Assembly (NCBI GenBank): GCA_000226015.1
Contig: JH155387.1
Location: 61,102 to 82,399, forward strand
Direction of reading: 5' to 3'
DNA from: Mnemiopsis leidyi
Taxonomy: Eukaryota > Ctenophora > Tentaculata > Lobata > Bolinopsidae
DNA length: 21,298 nt
Shown here: positions 17,600-21,298 of the stretch, piece by piece
Layout: every line of letters starts with the position of its first letter
Position numbering within the stretch: the stretch's first letter is position 1
Notes under the pieces: generated by a model
Told to the model about the DNA's origin: nothing
The model's input: only the letters and a program-made list of their open reading frames with translations
The model's database searches: none
Made by a program: the position numbers and the translations under genes

Positions 17600-19300
17600 G
17601 AGTCTTGCTGTTCTCGGTTATCTTGAGCTGGTGCTTCTTTTCGTTTGGACTAACTTTCTAGTTTTATTTGCGTCAAAACAAAGAATTCCTCAACGAACCT
17701 GGAACTCCCAAAGAATCTCCGATCAATAACATTCTCATTATAGATCATTTCTACAAGTTTAACTTATTTGTTGGCTGTGGCCATATTTTTCGTATTACTG
17801 TGTCCTGTGTTGTGACTCTGGGAACTACAGCTTGTGATAGTAATGTGCAGAGATATAAATATTGACGAATATTTAAACTTTCCCATGTGCAGCACTGTTA
17901 TGAATGGATTCTGTTTGCAATAATGGTCTGAACCGCCCCGACTACTTGTAGTTGTAGTTGTTTAAGGAGTGGTTTTCAACATCAATTCGAAGTACATGAT
18001 TTAAAACTATTTTAATAGTGTCGTCCACAAGGTCACGTGATGGTTATGATACTTATATAGTTGTGGTTACACACTACACAGTTATCCCAACAATAGTTAT
18101 ACTTATAGCAAGGTCGATATTCATATAGGCTGAGTCAAGAAAATGCATGCTACCTCTTAGCCACTTCATGGTAATAATTTTCGGCAACTCGTGATAAAGC
18201 TATTGTAGTATTGTTTGCCTATAAGCGTATCGGCAAATAATGGGGTTTCAAACCTTACCAAATATAATCGATTTCTGACAATTTTCTGTGATTCGAATTT
18301 TCTCTTCGTGACTCAAATTAAACATTGGACGAGATTGTATCCGTCTGCCGTTCTAATGAAACGATTAAACGAAACGTTCAGCTCTGAGCTGCGAATGTCG
18401 GGTATTAGTATTACAGCGACATTCGACAAATAAAACACGTCAACAGCGCTAGCAAGCGCAACCGTCTTTTATTTTGTTTTCCTCGAATCGGCCAAAGTCA
18501 GTGGCCCGAGATAGATAGTCGCCGGTGCTGTTATAGTTATACGAAATATGCAAAAATCGTGTTTTCAGGGGCCTCCGATCAATAACATTCTCATTAGAAG
18601 ACATTCTCATTAGTAGACTATCTTAGAATTGTCCTAGAGACTTGAAACTTTGCAAATCATCATTTCGTTGTCCAAACCGATGGCAAAAAAAGTTTCAATA
18701 GATAGATATTCAGGGATAGACGCTTTTTAGCAAAATATCTGCTACTTTCAAAACTGCATAAGTTTAATGATTGGTCTGCATAACCAATAAACAATAATGA
18801 TATTGATAGACCAAAAAACAACATACTGGGTGAAAGACAGTGGTTAAGGCCATAATTGAGTAAAAGTTTGATGTCAAGATCTTGAATTGCCACTTTTCAG
18901 TGACGTCATCAATTGTGGGAAAATTTACATAATCGAATGAGAAAAATCAAATTTATTGAACTTAAATTTACGGGTTTAAAGATGCGACTTGAGAAAAAAT
19001 TTGAGACCGCGTTAACGAAAGATAATTGTTTTTACTTTTGAGTGCTACCGTCCAAAAGTGGCATTTCATTATCGAGATAATCGCAGCCAAAGATAAAATG
19101 TTTTTTACCAAATTTTACGTCAAAAGTCGAGAAATTGGGGGACCCTACAGAATTGAAATTACGAATAGTTGAGACTAAAAGTAAAACTACACAAAGTCTA
19201 ATACTAATAGATGATAGTTTGAATTGTGTATTCGGTTAGGTTTCATGCATAAATTAGGAAAAACGATAAAAATACCAAATTATCTACCGTGAATTTTGTT
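17600..19300. other. Non-coding stretch between the two retroelement remnants
   Basis: No supportable gene. Seen here are the dispersed 24-bp repeat, a perfect CRE-like TGACGTCA at 18901-18908, and a GCCACTTTT/AAAAGTGGC inverted pair at about 18889 and 19053. None is enough for a further call. Some of this may be eroded transposon. Confidence 0.4.
17717..18596 (+). repeat. 24-bp dispersed direct repeat
   Basis: Positions 17717-17740 and 18573-18596 are identical over 24 bp (core GATCAATAACATTCTCATTA). The second copy is followed by a further ACATTCTCATTAG echo at about 18600-18613. The two flanks do not match, so this is either a shared element fragment or an insertion-related duplication. 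Confidence 0.75.
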
Positions 19301-19310
19301 GGATTTTAAT

Positions 19311-19350
19311 GATTAAACAGGATTAAACAGGATTAAAACAGGATTAAACA
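19311..19350 (-). repeat. 10-11-bp tandem repeat, possible LINE 3' tail
   Basis: GATTAAACAG occurs about four times on the plus strand (CTGTTTAATC on the minus strand), roughly 455 bp beyond the LINE stop codon in the LINE's own 3' direction. Many CR1/L2/RTE-type LINEs end in short tandem repeats instead of poly(A), so this may mark the 3' end of the element. That link is inferred. Confidence 0.45.
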
Positions 19351-19804
19351 TATTAAAGTCTTACTACAGGAATGTAATGTCAGACTGATCAAACGCTAGC
19401 AGACATTTAAAATTCAATGTAAAGTTCGAAAAGTGTTATCAAAAAGGTAAAGGTAAAACAGAAACGTTGCATGATAAAAGAAATCGTTTCCAAGTCCAAA
19501 AACGGTTCCAGTCCGCAAAAAGTTATAAAAAGTTTCAAATGAATGAAATTGTCCGGAAGAAACAACAACACCCAGTACAAATTTAAAAAGGTAAAGACAA
19601 AAAATTTCTCAGGCTCTGCCGATGCAGAAGAGAACGAAGATAAAAATGAAAATTAGATTGCATTCTGGAAGGATCCAAGGCCCAAGGGTAAGATTCTAAC
19701 AAGAAAGATGAGAAAAATCAGCGAACTTCAGAAGAAATCAAAACAGTTTCAACAAGCTGTCCAACCGTAATTAAAAACACTCTCACACGAACATTCACAA
19801 TTCA

Positions 19805-21298
19805 GTCAAAAGCGCCTTTCGTGAGTCTGGGTCAGGAACTTGGCGATTTCTTTAACCACGTGTACGTCCTTAAAGCTTTGTCTTGGAATCATCGCTCAGC
19901 TTATGCCGTAGATCTTCATAAAAAGTACAGGTTCGAAGTCAACGGGCGATGCGCGTCTAGAATTTCTTCGTGCTTCGCCAGGCCAGAAATGCGTGACAGC
20001 GCGTGATGGCCGCGACAGTAGGTTATCAACCTACAAGTTCGAAGAATATGACATTCGTCCTCGATGATAGGGCAGAAGAATGGCAGTTCTTTCAGGTTTT
20101 CCAATACCTGTTTGTCATTGGTACTGGTAGAACATTGATAACAGATCCGATGAAGAATGTCTCCTTGTTTACTGAGACCATGTCTACCGGTTTCAATGTT
20201 GTACCGGTGTGAACTCATCCGAAACTCTGCAAACCTTTTGAGGTGTTGATGTGGAATGTCCGACTTCATGTAAGGTTCCAGTCCGAAGTTGGTTTTTACA
20301 GAGTTGTACTTGTAAAACTAGAAGCCTAGTTTCTTGTTGGTCGCCCTCTCTATGTTCCATTGGGTGATGAAAAGTTCTTTGCTTCTTTCCCGGATGGCCT
20401 GGGGGCTGCAGTTGAAAGCCAAATTTCTACCTTTTAGGGATTGATCCGCTGCAGCTATGTTCCTGAGTCCTGACAGACTTCAGCCTTGAAGTTGAAAACC
20501 ATGTCAACTCCAGTTCTCTCTGCTCAACATAACTATAACTATAAGCATGTCTCACCACTCACCAGTGTCGAACAGTTCAGTTGGTCCATTCCTTCCAGTC
20601 TTTGTAGGTAGCTGAACGTCTGTGATAGTAGCTCTACCGCAAGTGGGTATCTCCCCAGACTGCTGTATAAGAAGTAGACTTGCCCACCTTGAGTGTCCAT
20701 TGAAGGAAAGAGAGGTGAGCCTTTTCTATTGGGTCTTTAGCTATTTGTGACATGGATGGGAAGCTTCCTGATGCAAAGCTCCTCATAAATTCTGTAAAAG
20801 GAAGACATATCTGGGATCCGTAGGAGACTGGATTGGTACGATAAGCCAAAGTGCATCGAACAAGTGTATTCACGCACTGAGATAAGCTGTCTCTCTCCGT
20901 ATTTAAGGTTTCTGCTTTCTTTGAGAAGGCGTCCAGATCGGTTAAAAACCATCACCACTTTTTTGCTGATGTTGACCGATAGACCCCATTCCTGACAGTA
21001 GCTGTACAGTACATCGAGCATTTTTTGAAGACTTTCACGGTTAAGTGCCAAGAGTATCAGATCGTCTGCCCACATGAGCAAGTGTGTCACTTCAACCGCG
21101 TTTAAGACAGGAACCTTTTTTTTAAGTGAGTTGAGATCTTCTGACAGCTGGTGGACGAAGCATTTAAACAGCTCAGGGGACATGGGGTGTCCCTGCTCAG
21201 TGCCACACAACACATCTATCTTATCCGATAGTTTGTCAAGGAGTTTTATTTTAGCTTTAGAGTGGGTATACATGTACTCCATACAGTCGAAGTACCGA
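19805..21298 (-). mobile_element. Non-LTR retrotransposon (LINE) ORF2, 3' half, degenerate
   Basis: The minus strand enters from the window edge (RYFDCMEYMYTHSKAK). It then shows non-LTR RT motifs: GTEQGHPMSPELFK at about 21210-21170, then LLMWADDLILLALNRESLQK holding the catalytic A-D-D near 21067, and YCQEWGLSVNISK, all to about 20880. Other frames continue with YGSQICLPFTEFMRSFASGS (about 20820), RMSSHRYNIETGRH (about 20220), ICYQCS then EDECHILRTC (a C-terminal Cys/His-type segment), and SFKDVHVVKEIAKFLTQTHE before TGA at 19807-19805. At least three frame changes and internal stops mean it cannot encode an active enzyme. The 5' half, with endonuclease and any ORF1, lies beyond 21298. The clade is not assigned; the motif style is of the CR1/Jockey/RTE type. 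Confidence 0.85.

Noticed and set aside
18901-18908. Perfect CRE site TGACGTCA
   Set aside because: It is an isolated 8-mer with no gene nearby, so chance cannot be excluded.

Overview
The window is a piece of an AT-rich animal nuclear genome, from an invertebrate I cannot place further. The evidence is GT-AG introns of about 100-1100 bp, animal-type genes (an AIP-like FKBP-TPR co-chaperone and an MTBP-like replication-initiation factor), and fossils of hAT, Penelope-like and non-LTR elements. Splice-acceptor-like sequences sit directly before most start codons. This fits lineages with spliced-leader trans-splicing, or genes with introns ending just before the ATG, but it does not name the taxon.

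Layout, left to right. Positions 1-177 hold the 5' end of a minus-strand gene that runs off the window. Positions 734-1938 are a decayed hAT transposon remnant with a tandemly duplicated transposase segment and a recognisable right end. Positions 1947-3500 are non-coding with small tandem duplications. A plus-strand AIP-like gene with a single coding exon lies at 3529-4497. A plus-strand Nudix hydrolase follows at 5501-7584 in three visible exons, and its N-terminal exon or exons are not found. Its introns carry a 122-bp polypyrimidine block, a 14-bp perfect hairpin and a 13-unit minisatellite that abuts the last acceptor. A 203-bp foldback MITE with perfect 8-bp target-site duplications sits at 8661-8863. 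Just downstream is a ten-exon MTBP-like gene (9220-12824, plus). Convergent to it, a four-exon minus-strand gene (15602-13251) encodes an unrecognised secreted glycoprotein, probably GPI-anchored. That gene has an apparent one-base frameshift and a minisatellite that has duplicated one of its splice donors. The right third is repeat-derived: a degenerate Penelope-like reverse transcriptase (about 16841-17595, minus) and the 3' half of a degenerate LINE (19805-21298, minus, running off the window).

The genes do not form an obvious pathway. AIP (Hsp90 co-chaperone), the Nudix enzyme and MTBP (origin firing with Treslin) look like ordinary housekeeping neighbours on one strand. I found no convincing new multi-gene system. 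The most interesting items are the acceptor-before-ATG pattern, the unidentified GPI-type protein, the MITE beside the MTBP promoter, and the two minisatellites that overlap splice sites.
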